From Nitrosovibrio tenuis (GTDB lineage Bacteria; Pseudomonadota; Gammaproteobacteria; Burkholderiales; Nitrosomonadaceae), in the NCBI RefSeq assembly GCF_900109785.1, contig NZ_FOBH01000017.1, positions 1 to 44,410 on the forward strand: 44,410 nucleotides of DNA, in the 5' to 3' direction. Position numbers and translations under genes: made by a program. Shown piece after piece: positions 18,006 to 27,166 of this stretch. The notes beneath the pieces are model-generated. The model was not told the origin of the DNA. It worked only from the letters and a program-made list of their open reading frames with translations, and made no database searches. Numbering within the stretch: position 1 is the stretch's first letter; every line of letters begins with the position of its first letter.

Positions 18006-18073
18006 CTTCATGGGGACGGGTGAGAGGGTAGCATAAGGATGGGGTAGCTATTATAATACCCCGTCGCATGAAG
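18006..18073 (+). ncRNA. Predicted structured leader upstream of the thioredoxin-like gene
   Basis: CTTCATG (18006-18012) pairs with CATGAAG (18067-18073), and after a small internal loop GACGGG (18015-18020) pairs with CCCGTC (18060-18065). A competing hairpin is GGGGTA (18041-18046) with TACCCC (18057-18062), so the two folds exclude each other. A TATAAT-like sequence lies inside. It matches no RNA family I know, and it might instead be a promoter region with chance symmetry. Confidence 0.3.
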
Positions 18074-18155
18074 CCACGAAACCATTCAGAGGTTGCCTGG
18101 CTAATGCGAACGTGGGAAGCCCCTACAGACAATCAATTTATTGGAGAGATCGACT

Positions 18156-18395
18156 ATGAAAACACCTGCTACCTTTTACCATGCCGGCTGCCCTGTATGT
18201 GTGGATGCCGAGCGCCAGATCGCTGAAGCGTTGGACCCCAACCGTTATGAGGTTGAGCTGGTGCATCTTGGTGAGCATGCGGATCGGATAGCAGCTGCCG
18301 AAGCAGCTGGCGTTAAGTCCGTCCCAGCACTCGTAATCAACGGCGCACCTTTCCACATCAACTTCGGTGCTCCGATGTCTGCATTGAAATCGTAA
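18156..18395 (+). CDS. Small thioredoxin/glutaredoxin-like protein
   Basis: A 79-residue protein with an N-terminal KTPATFYHAGCPVCVDAERQ, whose CPVC pair is in the position of a thioredoxin-fold active site, and a VKSVPALVINGAPFHIN segment with the conserved cis-proline. The short length resembles minimal thioredoxins and glutaredoxin-like proteins. No signal peptide is visible, so it is probably cytoplasmic. GGAGAG lies 8 bases upstream of the ATG, and a good terminator follows at 18407. The substrate is unknown. Confidence 0.8.
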   Translation: MKTPATFYHAGCPVCVDAERQIAEALDPNRYEVELVHLGEHADRIAAAEAAGVKSVPALVINGAPFHINFGAPMSALKS

Positions 18396-18406
18396 TTCCC
18401 TGAAAT

Positions 18407-18429
18407 GGCGGGTGATAGCCCGCCGTTTT
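18407..18429 (+). terminator. Rho-independent terminator after the thioredoxin-like gene
   Basis: GGCGGG (18407-18412), loop TGATAG, CCCGCC (18419-18424), then GTTTT. It starts 12 bases after the stop codon of the small thioredoxin-like gene. Confidence 0.85.
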
Positions 18430-18462
18430 ACCAATAATTAATTCCCGGCCGCAAGTTATTCA

Positions 18463-18570
18463 CCTTCGAATTTTTAAACTTCGAATTTCTCAAACCTGAA
18501 TTGACACCCGAATTTGACAGCCGAAATTCAAACCTGAATTTGACACCTGAATTTCAAGCCTTGAATTGCC
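18463..18570. repeat. Degenerate 13-15-bp tandem repeats (CCTGAATTTGACA-like)
   Basis: About eight imperfect units follow each other, with the core (C)C-T/C-GAATTT-GACA: for example CCTGAATTGACA, CCCGAATTTGACA, GCCGAAATTCAAA, CCTGAATTTGACA and CCTGAATTTCAAG. The surrounding 387-bp gap between the thioredoxin-like gene and the phosphatase has no gene. The unit length is irregular, so this is not a CRISPR array. Confidence 0.7.
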
Positions 18571-18782
18571 CCATCTCTTAGCCTCGTTATGGAACTTTAA
18601 GCTCAACTCCTTGCTTCAGCCTTATATTCATCAAGGTGGCGAGGCTCATCAGTCCATCCGCCACAGCACAGCAGAAGCGCCCCTCATGCCGATGCAGCGC
18701 CAGCGGAACACGGCTAATCATTATCTACTATACTAAACACAGTTTAGATGCATGGGGCCAGCAACTCACGCAGGAGGAGATC

Positions 18783-19235
18783 ATGGAACTCATACTATGG
18801 CGACACGCCGAAGCTGAGGACGGCGCACCCGATAGCGAGCGCAAACTTACTGAGAAAGGGCAAAAACAAGCGAAGACCATGGCGGAATGGCTCAAGCCAA
18901 GATTGCCCAAAAATACGCTCATCCTGGTGAGCCCTACCAGGCGCACCCAGCAAACCGCCGCTGCACTTGCTGACGACTTCGAAATCGTTGAGGAAATAGG
19001 GCCCGGGGTCTCTGCAAAAGCAATTCTGGTTGCCGCGGATTGGCCCGACGGTAAAGGCACTGTAGTCGTGGTAGGCCATCAGCCTACGCTAGGAGAAACA
19101 GCGGCGTTGATTATGTCTAATAAAATCTCCGGGTGGGATATCCGGAAGGGCGCTGCTTGGTGGTTCACCCATAAGACAAAGAACGGGGTCGAGGAGATAT
19201 TTTTACATGCCGCGATTTCGCCCGACATGGCCTAG
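18783..19235 (+). CDS. Histidine phosphatase, SixA-like
   Basis: The 150-residue protein belongs to the histidine phosphatase superfamily: catalytic RHAEA motif at the N-terminus (MELILWRHAEAEDG, H8), DSERKLTEKGQKQA, VSPTRRTQQTA, and the second catalytic histidine in VVVGHQPTLGE. Length and motifs fit SixA, which removes phosphate from phosphohistidine on HPt domains and, in E. coli, acts on the nitrogen PTS. With a PTS chain elsewhere in this window, a similar role is possible but not shown. GGAGGAG lies just upstream of the ATG. Confidence 0.85.
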   Translation: MELILWRHAEAEDGAPDSERKLTEKGQKQAKTMAEWLKPRLPKNTLILVSPTRRTQQTAAALADDFEIVEEIGPGVSAKAILVAADWPDGKGTVVVVGHQPTLGETAALIMSNKISGWDIRKGAAWWFTHKTKNGVEEIFLHAAISPDMA

Positions 19236-19424
19236 ACGAGCTTGCCAGACAAGAGTCCAACCGGCCGGCTGAGCTGTCAACCCCAAAACATCATAGGGAA
19301 AAGAAACACTCACGGGAGTCATTCTGCATTCGAGAGTTCGCAAAACCGGCACGAGCGGTATACCACACCACCGTTTGGTCATCCGCCCTTATTGACAATG
19401 CCGGAAAGGGCCGGGGTTCATCGC

Positions 19425-19934
19425 TCAGCGTCCCCGTCCCGGATGAGGATTGCTTGCTTGTGTCTCCTTCTCGACAGGTGGGTTGGTATAAGGGGTATCA
19501 TCATAGGGTATATCCGGTGAGTCTCCCGGTTCCCTAAAGGGTTTTATCCGATAGTATGAGTGCACCTTATTTTGCCACGTTGGGTCCGCCATGTCCGGCC
19601 AGTGATCCTTATCAAACCCAGGGGCAGATTCAAGTTGTTTCTTGTCCACATCGAGTAAGAATTGTTTATGTACGGCATCCGGCTTCAGAGCTTTCCATGG
19701 AACTGCGAAAAGTTTGTCGGCGATACCAAGAAATCCGCCAAAAGACAAGACCGCATAAGCAATCCTCCCGGCATGTGCATCGAGCATGATATCCTTTATC
19801 TCGCCGAGCTCGATTCCCTCAAGATTATAGACATTTTCTCCGATGAGCGTAGCGGCGCGCATTAACGGGGGCGTGGGCGCCTCCTCGTTGGAAGCTTTAG
19901 GCTCGTCGTGGGCGTGGGGATCTTCACATTTCAT
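19425..19934 (-). CDS. PRC-barrel domain protein
   Basis: The 169-residue protein has a charged, acidic N-terminus and then a PRC-barrel domain (about 25-105): MRAATLIGENVYNLEGIELGEIKDIMLD, GRIAYAVLSFGGFLGIADKLFAVPW. PRC barrels occur in stress-response, RNA-processing and photosynthetic proteins; this stand-alone form is often annotated as a stress protein, and its function is unknown. The C-terminal part is rich in proline and charged residues (PPVEKETQASNPHPGRGR). AGGAGGT lies upstream of the ATG at 19934. Divergent from kup. Confidence 0.8.
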   Translation of the reverse strand: MKCEDPHAHDEPKASNEEAPTPPLMRAATLIGENVYNLEGIELGEIKDIMLDAHAGRIAYAVLSFGGFLGIADKLFAVPWKALKPDAVHKQFLLDVDKKQLESAPGFDKDHWPDMADPTWQNKVHSYYRIKPFREPGDSPDIPYDDTPYTNPPVEKETQASNPHPGRGR

Positions 19935-20102
19935 GTTTACCTCCTGGTGGTTTTCCTGATTGGTCCGAGTATCAGCTATTTTCCCGATAGCACAACACAT
20001 TAAGCATAAGAGACGAGAGTGTCCTCATCGGTACGGTAACTCACAAAGGGACACATCGCTTATAGTCATCCGTAAGAAAAATACTCTCCGATATCATCAA
20101 AA

Positions 20103-22007
20103 GTGAGCGACATGGATAGACCAGACATTGAACTAGACCACCCCGCCGGCCAGCCTCTGGCCTTAGTGAGCCTGGCAGCGCTGGGAGTCGTCTACGGAGA
20201 TATCGGCACGAGTCCGTTATATGTCATGAAGACCATTTTTGATCCCGTCCATGGGCTCACAGTCAACGAGGGGAACGTGGTCGGCATCATCTCACTCATT
20301 TTCTGGGCGCTCATGATGGTGGTGTCGGTGAAGTACATCACGTTGATCCTGCGCGCCGATAATCACGGCGAGGGGGGAATTATGGCGCTGTTGTCGCTCG
20401 CCAGCTCTTCGGTTATAAGCCACCCCCAACTGCGCAATATCCTGTTTCTCATCGGTGCATTTGGCGCGGCACTATTCTACGGTGACGGCGTTATTACCCC
20501 GGCCATCTCCGTATTGAGTGCAGTGGAAGGGTTGGAAGTCGCAACGCCGCTGCTCAAGCCCTATGTGGTGCCTATCACGTTGATTGTACTGATTGCGCTT
20601 TTCCTGCTACAGCAGCGGGGGACAGGGGGAATAGGCGCCATATTCGGGCCCGTCATGCTGATATGGTTCAGTACACTCGGGTTTGTCGGCATTATTAATA
20701 TTACTGCCGCACCCCAGATATTGGCAGCCCTCAATCCTATCCATGCCCTTGGCTTTTGCGTAAGCAACGGCTGGCTGGCGTTCGTTGCCTTGGGCGCTGT
20801 GGTATTGGCCGTCACGGGCGGAGAAGCACTCTACGCGGACATGGGACACTTTGGTGCGAAACCGATCCGATTGGCGTGGTATGCCTGTGTGCTGCCCGCG
20901 CTTACATTGAACTATCTCGGGCAGGGCGCTCTGCTTCTCTCTAACCCGGCAGCAATTTCCAATCCTTTTTATCTCTTGTTTCCTGCCTGGGCGCTATATC
21001 CAGCTGTAGGCCTCGCGACCGTCGCTACTGTCATCGCATCGCAGTCCGTTATAGCCGGTGTTTTTTCCATGACCAAACAGGCTATTCAGCTGGGACTTTT
21101 GCCGCGCATGCAAATCAAATACACATCCGACCGGAAGATTGGCCAGATCTATATGCCCTTCGTCAACTGGACCTTGCTGGCAGTGGTGGTCATGGCAGTG
21201 TTGGGATTCGGCTCGTCGTCCAGCCTGGCGTCCGCATACGGATTTGCCGTGACCGCGACGATGGTGATTGAAACCCTGCTCACCTTCTTCGTAATTCGTT
21301 ATGCGTGGAACTACCCGTTATTTCTATGCTTGCTCGCAACTGGGTTTTTTTTAGCGATCGATACCAGTTTTTTTGCCGCCACCACCCTGAAACTTGCCGA
21401 GGGAGGCTGGTTCCCGCTTGCAATTGGCACAGTCATTTTCTTCATCATGATTACCTGGAATCGTGGGCGTCTACTTCTGCTCGAGCATTTGCGCTCCGCG
21501 GCGATACCGCTTCACCCTTTTCTTGAGTCCCTGATCAAGAATCCACCCGCACGTGTGTCCGGCACCTCCGTCTTTCTGACTGCTGACCCCGCTGGCGTGC
21601 CCCATGCGTTGTTGCATAATCTGGCTCATAATCAGGTCTTGCATGAACGCGTCGTATTTTTAACCGTGGATTATCGGGAAATTCCACGGATCCCGGTAGA
21701 CCAGCGTCTATCGGTAACGCCATTGATTGAAAATTGCTACCAGATCACTGTCCGGTACGGCTTCAAGGATCAACCCAACCTGCCTTATGCGCTCGAGTTA
21801 TGCAAGCCATACGGGCTTGTGTTTGAGCCGCTCAACACATCTTATTTTCTTAGCCGCGAAATCGTGGTCCCGAGTCCGGGCACCGGTATGGCACAATGGA
21901 GGGAACGTTTATTTGCCACCATGGCCCGAAATGCCAGCAATGCAGCTGAATATTTCAAACTGCCCGCCAACCGCGTTCTGGAGCTGGGCGCGCGGGTGGA
22001 GATCTGA
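20103..22007 (+). CDS. kup: Kup-family low-affinity potassium transporter
   Basis: Kup imports K+ together with protons. The 634-residue product has a 12-helix membrane domain (about 20-440) and a C-terminal cytoplasmic domain. Family motifs include LAALGVVYGDIGTSPLYVMK, ADNHGEGGIMALLSLA, FGAALFYGDGVITPAISVLSAVEGL, GGEALYADMGHFGAKPIRLAWY and VIASQSVIAGVFSMTKQAIQLGLLPR. The start is GTG at 20103; an ATG three codons later is possible. No good ribosome site is seen. Divergent from the PRC-barrel gene. Confidence 0.96.
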   Translation: MSDMDRPDIELDHPAGQPLALVSLAALGVVYGDIGTSPLYVMKTIFDPVHGLTVNEGNVVGIISLIFWALMMVVSVKYITLILRADNHGEGGIMALLSLASSSVISHPQLRNILFLIGAFGAALFYGDGVITPAISVLSAVEGLEVATPLLKPYVVPITLIVLIALFLLQQRGTGGIGAIFGPVMLIWFSTLGFVGIINITAAPQILAALNPIHALGFCVSNGWLAFVALGAVVLAVTGGEALYADMGHFGAKPIRLAWYACVLPALTLNYLGQGALLLSNPAAISNPFYLLFPAWALYPAVGLATVATVIASQSVIAGVFSMTKQAIQLGLLPRMQIKYTSDRKIGQIYMPFVNWTLLAVVVMAVLGFGSSSSLASAYGFAVTATMVIETLLTFFVIRYAWNYPLFLCLLATGFFLAIDTSFFAATTLKLAEGGWFPLAIGTVIFFIMITWNRGRLLLLEHLRSAAIPLHPFLESLIKNPPARVSGTSVFLTADPAGVPHALLHNLAHNQVLHERVVFLTVDYREIPRIPVDQRLSVTPLIENCYQITVRYGFKDQPNLPYALELCKPYGLVFEPLNTSYFLSREIVVPSPGTGMAQWRERLFATMARNASNAAEYFKLPANRVLELGARVEI

Positions 22008-22095
22008 TCCGACCCTGTCTAGGATGGAAGGGTTTGGCTCAGCAAATACTTGGGAATCTTGGAAATAAATGCCGCAGTTGAGTTTATTTTACAAT

Positions 22096-22172
22096 TGGCG
22101 CGCCCAACACGATTCGAACGTGTGACCCCCGCCTTCGGAGGGCGGTACTCTATCCATCTGAGCTATGGGCGC
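22096..22172 (-). tRNA. tRNA-Arg (anticodon CCG), CCA encoded
   Basis: The minus strand folds into a cloverleaf: 7-bp acceptor stem GCGCCCA/TGGGCGC, D-arm with AGCTCAGATGGATAGAG, anticodon stem CCGCC/GGCGG around loop CTCCGAA (anticodon CCG), and T-arm with GTTCGAATC. The discriminator base is G, and the 3' CCA is encoded (22096-22098). Confidence 0.95.
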
Positions 22173-22189
22173 CAGTTTTCCGGGTTTGC

Positions 22190-22220
22190 GTTACATCGGT
22201 TTACATCAACGTTTACATTA
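22190..22220. repeat. Short GTTTACAT repeats upstream of tRNA-Arg
   Basis: Three near-copies of GTTTACAT lie in a row at 22190-22220 (GTTACATCG, GTTTACATCAAC, GTTTACATTA). The last GTTTAC also pairs with GTAAAC just downstream. This is the promoter side of the tRNA gene. Confidence 0.4.
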
Positions 22221-22344
22221 GCCGGGTAAACAGGGCTCATAGCATAGCTTTTTTTATATCCTCCGTCCAACAGAAATGAGCTGACTCTTTTGCCTCAACT
22301 GGAACGAATCTATACAATAACCATTTTTTTCTTGGGGGGTTATT

Positions 22345-22893
22345 GTGAGCGGCACAGAAGATGAAGAGCACTCATCGGCCATCAAAACGCCGAAACAGTT
22401 GATTACGGTCCTTGTCGCTGCTTTTGTATTTCCAGTACTGATAATTATGCTTCTGGGGCATTTCGCCACAGGCAATCCGCCGATAGATCGCGATAATCCC
22501 GCGTTTTCGGACCAGGCGGTGGCGAAACGCTTGAGGCCGGTGGGTTCACTGGTGCTCGCAACGGATTCCCCCCAGGCTGAAGTGAAATCGGCGCCAATGG
22601 CCGGCCAGGCGATGACCGCGCCAGCCACCTCAATGGCGGCCTCTGGCCAGGGCGATAAAATAACGGCGATCTATACGTCCAGCTGTGCCGCATGCCATGC
22701 CACCGGCGCGGCGGGCGCACCCAAGCTGGGAGACAAGGCAGCGTGGGCGCCGCGCATCAAGGCTGGGGCCGAATCGCTCTATAACAGCGCTCTCAAGGGG
22801 AAGAATGCCATGCCGCCCAAGGGGGGGAATGCCAGCCTCTCTGATACCGATGTCAAAGCGCTCGTGGATTATATGGTGAGCCAATCAAAGTGA
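22345..22893 (+). CDS. Membrane-anchored cytochrome c5-like protein
   Basis: A 182-residue protein with one N-terminal membrane helix (about 19-41, LITVLVAAFVFPVLIIMLLG), a proline/alanine-rich linker, and a C-terminal class I cytochrome c domain of the c5 type: CAACH motif (about residues 114-118) followed by GAPKLGDKAAWAPR and the axial methionine in GKNAMPPKGGNASLSD. Cytochromes c5 carry electrons in the periplasm, often to terminal oxidases or denitrifying enzymes. The start is GTG at 22345 after a G-run. It stands alone between the tRNA and apaH. Confidence 0.88.
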   Translation: MSGTEDEEHSSAIKTPKQLITVLVAAFVFPVLIIMLLGHFATGNPPIDRDNPAFSDQAVAKRLRPVGSLVLATDSPQAEVKSAPMAGQAMTAPATSMAASGQGDKITAIYTSSCAACHATGAAGAPKLGDKAAWAPRIKAGAESLYNSALKGKNAMPPKGGNASLSDTDVKALVDYMVSQSK

Positions 22894-22997
22894 CGTTATA
22901 AAAACTGGCAATGTGGATAAGCGACGCTACCGGAAAACGGTTTGCGCTGGCAGGTGTCGCGAATAGGTGACTTCTAAAAACAGCGCCGGTTAAAAAT

Positions 22998-23825
22998 ATG
23001 GCCACTTTCGCAATCGGCGACTTGCAGGGCTGCTATAGCGAGTTCAGGCAGCTCCTTGAGCTGATTTGTTTTGATCGTACAAAGGACAGACTGTGGCTCG
23101 TGGGTGACATTGTCAATCGCGGTCCCGATTCTCTTTCGACCCTTCGTTTCGTCAAAGAACTGGGGAAAGCTGCTGTAATGGTGTTGGGAAACCATGATCT
23201 GCACCTGCTCATGGTTGCCGAAGGCTGCGCCAGAATGCATCGCAATGATACGCTTGAGGATATACTCGCTGCGCCTGACAGGAGCGAGTTGCTAGATTGG
23301 TTGCGGCATCGGAAGCTGTTGCATGTGGATGGGAATTATGTGATGGTGCATGCGGGCTTGTTGCCGTCCTGGTCGGTGGAAAAAGCCTCGACGCTGGCGG
23401 AAGCAGTCGAAAATGCACTGCGCAGCAAGCATTTCAGTAAGCTTTGCTTGCATATGTATGGCAATCAGCCAGACCGTTGGGACGAAAGACTTGAGGGTTA
23501 TGAGCGCTTGCGCGTGGTGATCAATGCAATGACACGCATGCGGGTGTGTACGCCCGATGGAAAAATGGATTTCACCCATAAGGGACTGGTGAAGGACACG
23601 CCATCCGGGTACATGCCATGGTTCGAGATACCAAACCGCGCCAGCCGGGAAGCGACCATTATTTGTGGACATTGGTCCGCGCTGGGCCTGCGAATTCAAC
23701 CTAACCTGATAGCCCTGGACACGGGTTGCTTGTGGGGCGGGTGCCTTACTGCCGTTCGTTTGAAGGATCGGAAGGTTTTTCAGGTGCCTTGTGCGGCAGC
23801 GGAAGCGACAAAGCGTGGGCAATAG
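22998..23825 (+). CDS. apaH: Symmetrical bis(5'-nucleosyl)-tetraphosphatase
   Basis: ApaH hydrolyses Ap4A to two ADP, and it can also remove Np4 caps from RNA. The 275-residue protein has the metallophosphoesterase motifs GDLQGC near the N-terminus, GDIVNRGPDSL, GNHDLHLL, and HAG, plus the ApaH-specific WDERLEGYERLRVVINAMTRMR and HWSALGL. No strong ribosome site precedes the ATG. The last 80 bp overlap the convergent acyltransferase gene. Confidence 0.95.
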   Translation: MATFAIGDLQGCYSEFRQLLELICFDRTKDRLWLVGDIVNRGPDSLSTLRFVKELGKAAVMVLGNHDLHLLMVAEGCARMHRNDTLEDILAAPDRSELLDWLRHRKLLHVDGNYVMVHAGLLPSWSVEKASTLAEAVENALRSKHFSKLCLHMYGNQPDRWDERLEGYERLRVVINAMTRMRVCTPDGKMDFTHKGLVKDTPSGYMPWFEIPNRASREATIICGHWSALGLRIQPNLIALDTGCLWGGCLTAVRLKDRKVFQVPCAAAEATKRGQ

Positions 23826-24549
23826 CCTGTTCAGCATGTCGTGCCAGTTCCCGGCGGTTTTTTCCACCACTGCTGATGGGTTCAGCAAAGATCAGTTCCA
23901 CGTCAATCCATGTCTGGCCTAATATCCGCCGTAACGATTCCATGAGCGAGATATTAACGTATGGCGTTGCCCGGCTGATCTGTCCTGTTACATCTGTATA
24001 ACGTATTGCGACCGGATACAGAATGGCTGCAACCGATACCGCTGGTTGTAAGAGCGATGCATGAAAGTGCCTTAGTTCGGTGCCATCGCTGGTAGTACCT
24101 TCCGGAAATACCGCAACCCGATCCCCGATCATCAACGCCTCGGCAATATGCTGATTAATTCGCGCGGTGTCGCTACGCTTGGAGCGCTCGATAAAAAGCG
24201 TTCCGGCATTGCGGCTTAACCAGCCCAAAAGCGGCCACCCCCGAATTTCAGACTTGGCTACGAAACGCGCGGGGCAAACCGAAATGATGGAGTAGACATC
24301 CAGCCATGAGACATGATTGGCCGCCAGCATCGCCCGAGCCGTCTCGGAGGAGGGCACAACACCGCGGTAGCGCAGCCTGATGCATAAAATTGACAGAAGG
24401 CCTGCTGACCAGTTCTGTGCCATGCGTCTTTGTGCAGGCTGATCAAGATGCGGATAAATCGCGGATTGAATCAGGCCGGAAATGACATGCAGCACCAAAC
24501 GTACAATGCGAAGAGTTCGTGTCAATCGACTGGTGGTGGGGTGTTCCAT
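23746..24549 (-). CDS. 1-acyl-sn-glycerol-3-phosphate acyltransferase family protein
   Basis: The 267-residue protein has the PlsC acyltransferase blocks: NHVSWLD (the HX4D catalytic motif), a GTLFIERS block and FPEGTTSDG (glycerophosphate binding). A hydrophobic N-terminal segment suggests membrane association. PlsC-type enzymes acylate lysophosphatidic acid in phospholipid synthesis; related enzymes acylate ornithine lipids, so the exact acceptor is open. The 3' end overlaps apaH by 80 bp on the opposite strand. The hydrophilic tail (residues 250-267) is encoded in that overlap. Confidence 0.88.
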   Translation of the reverse strand: MEHPTTSRLTRTLRIVRLVLHVISGLIQSAIYPHLDQPAQRRMAQNWSAGLLSILCIRLRYRGVVPSSETARAMLAANHVSWLDVYSIISVCPARFVAKSEIRGWPLLGWLSRNAGTLFIERSKRSDTARINQHIAEALMIGDRVAVFPEGTTSDGTELRHFHASLLQPAVSVAAILYPVAIRYTDVTGQISRATPYVNISLMESLRRILGQTWIDVELIFAEPISSGGKNRRELARHAEQAIAHALSLPLPHKAPEKPSDPSNERQ

Positions 24550-24619
24550 GCCACTATTATTACATTCAAAGTGGCAAGAGGTCTAAACAGAAAAGCCAGA
24601 GGGGATCTATTCAAATATC

Positions 24620-25555
24620 CTATAAAATGCGGCAGCCGAAGTTGTCGAAATACCGCTGATCGATTTCATCTCGGGTAAAAACATGATTCTGGCCGCCCCG
24701 ATGCGCGATCTTCAACGACCCCATCAACGCACCAAGCTGTCCGGTGCTCTGCCAATCCATGCCATTGGCGATTCCAAAGAGCAGCCCAGCCCGGTACGCA
24801 TCGCCGCAGCCGGTCGGATCAGTCAGCTTATCAGCCTTAACACTGGGGATATTGATCTGCCGGCCATCAGCATAGATGATTGACCCTTCCGAGCCTTTTG
24901 TGACAACCAATGCCTTTACGCGCTTGGCAAGCTCTTCCAGAGCAAGCTTCGTACGTTCACACAGCAACTGACCTTCGTAGTCGTTGACAGCCACATAATC
25001 CGCTTTATTGATAAAATCCAGCAGTTCTTGACCGTCGAACATGGGTAAACCCTGGCCTGGATCGAATATAAATGGAATACCAGCTTCACGGAACTCGTGC
25101 GCGTGCTGCACCATACCATCGCGTCCATCCGGAGCAATGATACCAAGGCTTATGTTTTTCGCATCGGCTACGTGGTTTTCATGCGAATGGTTCATTGCGC
25201 CAGGATGAAAGGCGGTGATCTGATTATCGGTTAGATCAGTAGTGATAAAAGCTTGCGCCGTGAACGTATTCTGAACCGGACGTACATGAGTTTGTGCCAG
25301 GTTGAGCTTGTCCAGCCGGTTGGCGTATGGCTGGTAGTCATCGCCAACGGTAGCCATGATGAGCGGTTGGCCACCTATCATCTGCAAATTGTAAGCGATA
25401 TTGCCGGCGCAACCGCCAAACTCCCTGCGCATATCCGGTACCAGAAACGCGACGTTTAGAATATGAATCTTTTCAGGCAGGATGTGATTCTTGAAATGAT
25501 CGTTAAACACCATGATCGTGTCGTATGCAATCGAGCCGCAGATGAGTATATTCAT
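24620..25555 (-). CDS. PfkB-family carbohydrate/nucleoside kinase
   Basis: The 311-residue protein has the ribokinase/PfkB fold: N-terminal NILICGSIAYDTIMVF, FGGCAGNIAYNLQMIGG (substrate-binding GG), a middle AVNDYEGQL, VVTKGSEGSI, and the signature DPTGCGDAYRAGLLFGI with the catalytic aspartate (GDAYRAG). Substrate is uncertain; similar proteins are labelled adenosine kinase or sugar kinase. I chose the ATG at 25555, which begins at the fold's first strand; an ATG at 25570 adds five residues. The gene starts within 20 bp after the gcvPB stop on the same strand, so it is probably the last gene of the gcv transcription unit. Confidence 0.85.
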   Translation of the reverse strand: MNILICGSIAYDTIMVFNDHFKNHILPEKIHILNVAFLVPDMRREFGGCAGNIAYNLQMIGGQPLIMATVGDDYQPYANRLDKLNLAQTHVRPVQNTFTAQAFITTDLTDNQITAFHPGAMNHSHENHVADAKNISLGIIAPDGRDGMVQHAHEFREAGIPFIFDPGQGLPMFDGQELLDFINKADYVAVNDYEGQLLCERTKLALEELAKRVKALVVTKGSEGSIIYADGRQINIPSVKADKLTDPTGCGDAYRAGLLFGIANGMDWQSTGQLGALMGSLKIAHRGGQNHVFTRDEIDQRYFDNFGCRIL

Positions 25556-25574
25556 GGTCGCCGTATCCATTAAG

Positions 25575-27029
25575 TCAGGCTGGCTTCTGTTTCCAGACCA
25601 GATCCAGTTCACGTGCGGCTTTCACGTCATCAAGCCTGCGTACCGGTGTCGTATGAGGTGCGCCTTTAACCATTTCCGGCTGCGCATAAGCTTCGTCCAG
25701 AATTTCCTTCATGGCCGCGGCAAATGCGTCGAGCGTTTCCTTGGATTCGGTTTCAGCGGGTTCGATCAGCAAACATTCAGGCACCAGGAGTGGAAAATAG
25801 GTGGTGGGAGCATGGTACCCCTTGTCAAGCAGCCGCTTGGCTACATTCATGGCCGTGACCCCTGTCTTTTCCTTCAGATCTTTCAGCGTGACAATAAACT
25901 CATGACTGGCGCGGCGTGTCGGATACGCAATTTCAAAACCCATTTTGCTGAGTTCCGCCATCAAATAGTTGGCGTTAAGCGCAGCAAACTCCGCTACCCG
26001 GTGCATGCCTTCCGCCCCCAGCAGGCGGACATAGACATATGCTCTGAGCAATACGCCCGCGTTTCCCATATGGGCTGAAAGTCTGCCGATGGATTGCGGT
26101 ATGTCCTTCTCCGTCAGCCAGCTGTAAGATCCGTTTTCGAACGTCACCACCGGTACAGGCATGAACGGCAGCAGGCGCTGCGCCACACCCACCGGTGCTG
26201 AGCCCGGACCCCCTCCGCCATGAGGCGTCGAAAATGTCTTATGCAGATTGATGTGAATGACGTCGAACCCCATATCGCCAGGCTTCACTTTGCCCAATAT
26301 AGCGTTCAGGTTGGCCCCGTCGTAATATAACAATCCGCCTGCCTGATGGACGATTTTGCTCATTTCGGCTACATTCTTTTCAAACACGCCGAGCGTCGAG
26401 GGATTGGTCAGCATCAACCCCGCCGTTTGCGGTCCAACCGCAGCTTTCAGCGCATCCATATCCACATCACCTTCTTTGTCAGTGGCTATTTCCACGACTT
26501 TATAGCCGCACATAACCGCTGTGGCCGGGTTGGTTCCGTGAGCCGCATCGGGAACGATTATTTCGGTCCGAGCGGTATCGCCGCGCGACTCATGGTACGC
26601 GCGTATCATCGATATTCCCACCAATTCACCCTGCGCCCCGGCCATTGGCGTAAGGCTGACTCCCGCCATCCCGGTTACATCTTTCAATATCTCCTGCAAC
26701 TCATACATACAGGCAAGAAAGCCTTGTCCTGTGCTTTCCGGTGCGCGGGGATGCCGAGCCAGAAATTGAGGCAGCATGGCGAGCGAATTGCATGCCCGCG
26801 GGTTGTACTTCATCGTGCATGAGCCCAGCGGATAGAAGTGCGTGTCTATTGAAAAATTCTTTTGCGACAGCCGCGTGTAATGGCGCACCGCATCCATTTC
26901 GGATACTTCCGGCAGAAGCGGCAGTTTTTTTCGTATCAGATTGGGCGGGATATCCCGTACTTCTGGAGCTTGCGGGGGTAATTGGGAATGATTGCGCCGC
27001 CCGGGGCGGGAGTGTTCAAATATCAACAT
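25575..27029 (-). CDS. gcvPB: Glycine dehydrogenase (decarboxylating) subunit 2
   Basis: GcvPB carries the pyridoxal phosphate of the P protein of the glycine cleavage system, which decarboxylates glycine and loads the aminomethyl group on GcvH. The 484 residues show [48 protein letters not shown] and the PLP lysine K264 in [17 protein letters not shown]. Two separate P subunits, instead of one long chain, are known from Gram-positives, archaea and some betaproteobacteria. In this locus it is separated from gcvPA by tpx. Confidence 0.96.
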   Translation of the reverse strand: MLIFEHSRPGRRNHSQLPPQAPEVRDIPPNLIRKKLPLLPEVSEMDAVRHYTRLSQKNFSIDTHFYPLGSCTMKYNPRACNSLAMLPQFLARHPRAPESTGQGFLACMYELQEILKDVTGMAGVSLTPMAGAQGELVGISMIRAYHESRGDTARTEIIVPDAAHGTNPATAVMCGYKVVEIATDKEGDVDMDALKAAVGPQTAGLMLTNPSTLGVFEKNVAEMSKIVHQAGGLLYYDGANLNAILGKVKPGDMGFDVIHINLHKTFSTPHGGGGPGSAPVGVAQRLLPFMPVPVVTFENGSYSWLTEKDIPQSIGRLSAHMGNAGVLLRAYVYVRLLGAEGMHRVAEFAALNANYLMAELSKMGFEIAYPTRRASHEFIVTLKDLKEKTGVTAMNVAKRLLDKGYHAPTTYFPLLVPECLLIEPAETESKETLDAFAAAMKEILDEAYAQPEMVKGAPHTTPVRRLDDVKAARELDLVWKQKPA

Positions 27030-27166
27030 GATAAATTCGAATCTTTGCCAGTATTTATTGAAGGGTTTCAGGGACCTGTGCGGGGAAATTGCCTACGCGA
27101 CGACGCGCACCACTTTAGCTTGCGATTTCAACGATACCCGTTTCAATGACATCCGTCGCATCGAAC

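Noticed and set aside
18463-18570. Possible CRISPR array
   Set aside because: Units are short, irregular and adjacent, without unique spacers, and there are no cas genes.
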